Source of the DNA: Clostridia bacterium
Lineage (GTDB): Bacteria; Bacillota; Clostridia; Oscillospirales; CAG-272
Reading direction: 5' to 3'
Length of the DNA: 5,786 bases
Assembly: GCA_017466495.1 (NCBI GenBank)
Contig: JAFTUB010000035.1
Span: 1-5,786 of the forward strand
In this document: piece by piece, positions 4,006 through 5,786 of the stretch
How positions within the stretch are numbered: position 1 is the first letter of the stretch
How the letters are laid out: each line of letters opens with the position of its first letter
The notes under the pieces: model-generated
The model's database searches: none
What the model was told of the DNA's origin: nothing
The model's input: the letters and a program-made list of their open reading frames with translations, nothing else
Translations under genes and position numbers: made by a program

Positions 4006-5786
4006 AGGACCAGCATTTCCGTCAATGATCTTTCCCTCTCCTTTGGCATCAAGCCGGTGCTGGAGAAGGTGTCCTTTTCTCTGGAGGAGGGGGACAAGCT
4101 CGGCATCATCGGTGTCAACGGCTGCGGCAAGTCCACGCTGTTCAAGCTGATTTTGGGCGAGCTGGAACCTGATGAAGGCAATATCTTCTTTTCCAAAAAT
4201 AAAACCGTAGGTGTGCTGACACAGGATGGAGCATTTGAGGTCAGCGACCTCTGCGGCGACACCGTTCTTGAACAGATGTATGCCGCCTATCCCCAGCATA
4301 TCGCCGCGGAAGAACGGCTGGCCGAGCTGGAGGCAGCACTCCATGACGAGGACCGTCCCACCGAGGAAACCATGCGCATCTCCACCGAATACGCCGAGCT
4401 CTATCGCAGGTACAGCGAAGGCGGCGGTCTGGAGTTCCGGGGCCGTGCCGCATCCATCCTCACCAAAATGGGCTTTGATGCCGACACGCAGAAGCAATCG
4501 GTTGAGGTGCTTTCCGGCGGCCAGCGCACCAGGCTGGCGCTGGCAAAACAGCTCTGCGCCGAACCCGACATTCTTCTGCTGGACGAGCCCACCAACCACC
4601 TGGACATTGAAACCATGGGCTGGCTGGAAAACTTCCTCATGGACTACAGTGGAAATGTTCTCATCATCTCCCACGACCGATTCTTCCTTGACCGGGTTAC
4701 CAACAAAACCCTGCGCATTGAACATTGCCGCGCCAAGCTCTACAACGGCGGCTACACCGCCAGCGTGGCGCAGTACGAAACCGACCGCGCCATCCAGGAG
4801 AAGCATTACCGCAACCAGCAGAAGGAGATCGCACGGCAGGAGGCGTATATTGCCCAGCAGAGGGCATGGAACCGTGAACGGAACATCATTGCCGCCGAAT
4901 CGAGAGAAAAGGCACTGGAGCGCATGGTGAAGGTCGAGCGCCCCCAGGATGCCCCCAAGGCCATTCGGATGCGCTTCACCGCATCGGGGGAGAGCGGCAA
5001 CGAAGTACTCCGCGCCCGGGGACTTTCCATGGGCTTCGGAGAGAACTCCCTCTTCTCGGGGCTGGACTTTCTCATCAAAAAGCGGGAGCGCGTCTTCATC
5101 GTCGGCCCCAACGGCTGCGGAAAATCAACCCTCATCAAGCTGATGCTGGATCAGCTCGCTCCCACCGCCGGACTGATCGAATTCGGCTACAATGTGGAGA
5201 TCGGCTACTACGACCAGGAAAACCAAAATCTCACTCCCTCCAACACGGTACTGGAGGAACTGTGGTCGGCTTATCCTTCCCTGCCCGAGCTGGAGATTCG
5301 CTCGGCTCTGGCCCTCTTCCTCTTCCGCGGGGATGATATTGAGAAGACAGTTTCCGTCCTCAGCGGCGGTGAGCGGGCGCGGCTGACCCTGGCCAAGCTG
5401 ATCCTCTCCCGCATGAATCTGCTGATCCTGGACGAGCCCACCAACCATCTGGACATCAACTCCCGCGAGGCCCTTGAGGCTGCCCTGGAGGGCTTCGACG
5501 GCACGCTGATCACGGTATCCCACGACCGATACCTCATTGACAAGCTGGCCACCCGCATTCTTGCCCTCTCCCCCGGAGAAGCCATGGGCGGCGGTGATCT
5601 CTACGATTATCGGGTCACCCACGAGGGACAGGGCTACAGCGAGCTCCGCGCGCTGATGGCCGAGCGGGAAGCAATTTACGCCGCAGCACAGATCGATGCC
5701 CCCGTCCAAACCGCCGGCGGAGGCCGTGAGCAGTACCTGCAGCAGAAGAAATCCCGCAATGATGACCGGAAAGAAAAAAAACGTCG
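4006..5786 (+). CDS. ABC-F ATPase (YdiF-like, ribosome-associated), 3'-truncated, no normal start codon
   Basis: A soluble two-domain ABC protein without membrane segments, of the class that acts on ribosomes in translation or antibiotic protection. The frame is open from 3970 to the window end, giving 593 codons from 4006. Domain 1: Walker A GVNGCGKST (36-44), signature LSGGQ (169-173), Walker B LLLDEPTNHLD (190-200), H-switch SHDR (222-225). A basic, helical interdomain linker spans about 245-325 (REKALERMVKVERPQDAP). Domain 2: GPNGCGKST (367-375), LSGGE (452-456), LILDEPTNHLD (473-483), SHDR (505-508). The lysine-rich tail (QQKKSRNDDRKEKK) is typical of the class. No ATG, GTG or TTG lies in frame before the first beta strand; AGG stands at 4006-4008, eight bases after AAAGG, where ATG is expected. 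The closest type is the clostridial YdiF-like group. A resistance role is not shown. Confidence 0.93.

Noticed and set aside
3322..4806. A 494-codon reverse-strand open frame opposite the repressor and ABC-F genes
   Set aside because: It spans two real genes and their gap, has no domain, and its composition is what codon bias on the opposite strand produces.

Overview
The window looks like chromosomal DNA from a GC-rich, spore-forming member of the Clostridia, perhaps an uncultured gut Oscillospiraceae-type organism. This rests on an alpha/beta-type small acid-soluble spore protein, strong purine-rich Shine-Dalgarno sites, sigma-A-type promoters, Rho-independent terminators and an ABC-F protein of the kind common in Clostridia. 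The placement is inferred from gene content, because no search could be run.

Layout, left to right. (1) The 3' part of an alanyl-tRNA editing (AlaX-like) gene runs in from the left edge and ends at a strong palindromic terminator. (2) A monocistronic spore-protein gene has a possible sigma-G promoter, a structured leader and its own terminator. (3) A THUMP-domain rRNA/RNA methyltransferase gene has a clear extended -10 promoter and ends in a 17-bp bidirectional terminator. (4) A leftward operon encodes an 18-codon leader ORF, a 106-aa sigma-region-4-like HTH protein and a 57-aa membrane protein. (5) A rightward gene encodes a LexA/CI-like repressor with the residues needed for self-cleavage. 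(6) An ABC-F ATPase gene runs off the right edge and has AGG where its ATG should be.

The most interesting part is the 3.20-3.37 kb control region between (4) and (5). Two strong sigma-A-type promoters point at each other: rightward TTGACT-17-TATACT and leftward TTGACA-17-TATAAT. Their predicted start sites lie only about 16 bp apart, so each transcript must cross the other promoter. Both promoters carry a version of the same 12-bp near-palindrome (TCGCAAATGCGA) at the same place, 5 bp after the -35 box and abutting the -10 box. A further exact copy lies 32 bp away and a weaker copy overlaps the start of the 18-codon ORF. This resembles the switch regions of temperate phages, but here a LexA-like repressor faces a small HTH protein and a tiny membrane protein.

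Proposed working of the module (inference): the S24-type repressor silences the leftward operon and tunes its own synthesis. Damage-induced self-cleavage would release the HTH/membrane-protein operon. The ABC-F gene follows the repressor after 36 bp and may share its transcript. The other genes are ordinary translation-quality, RNA-modification and spore functions.
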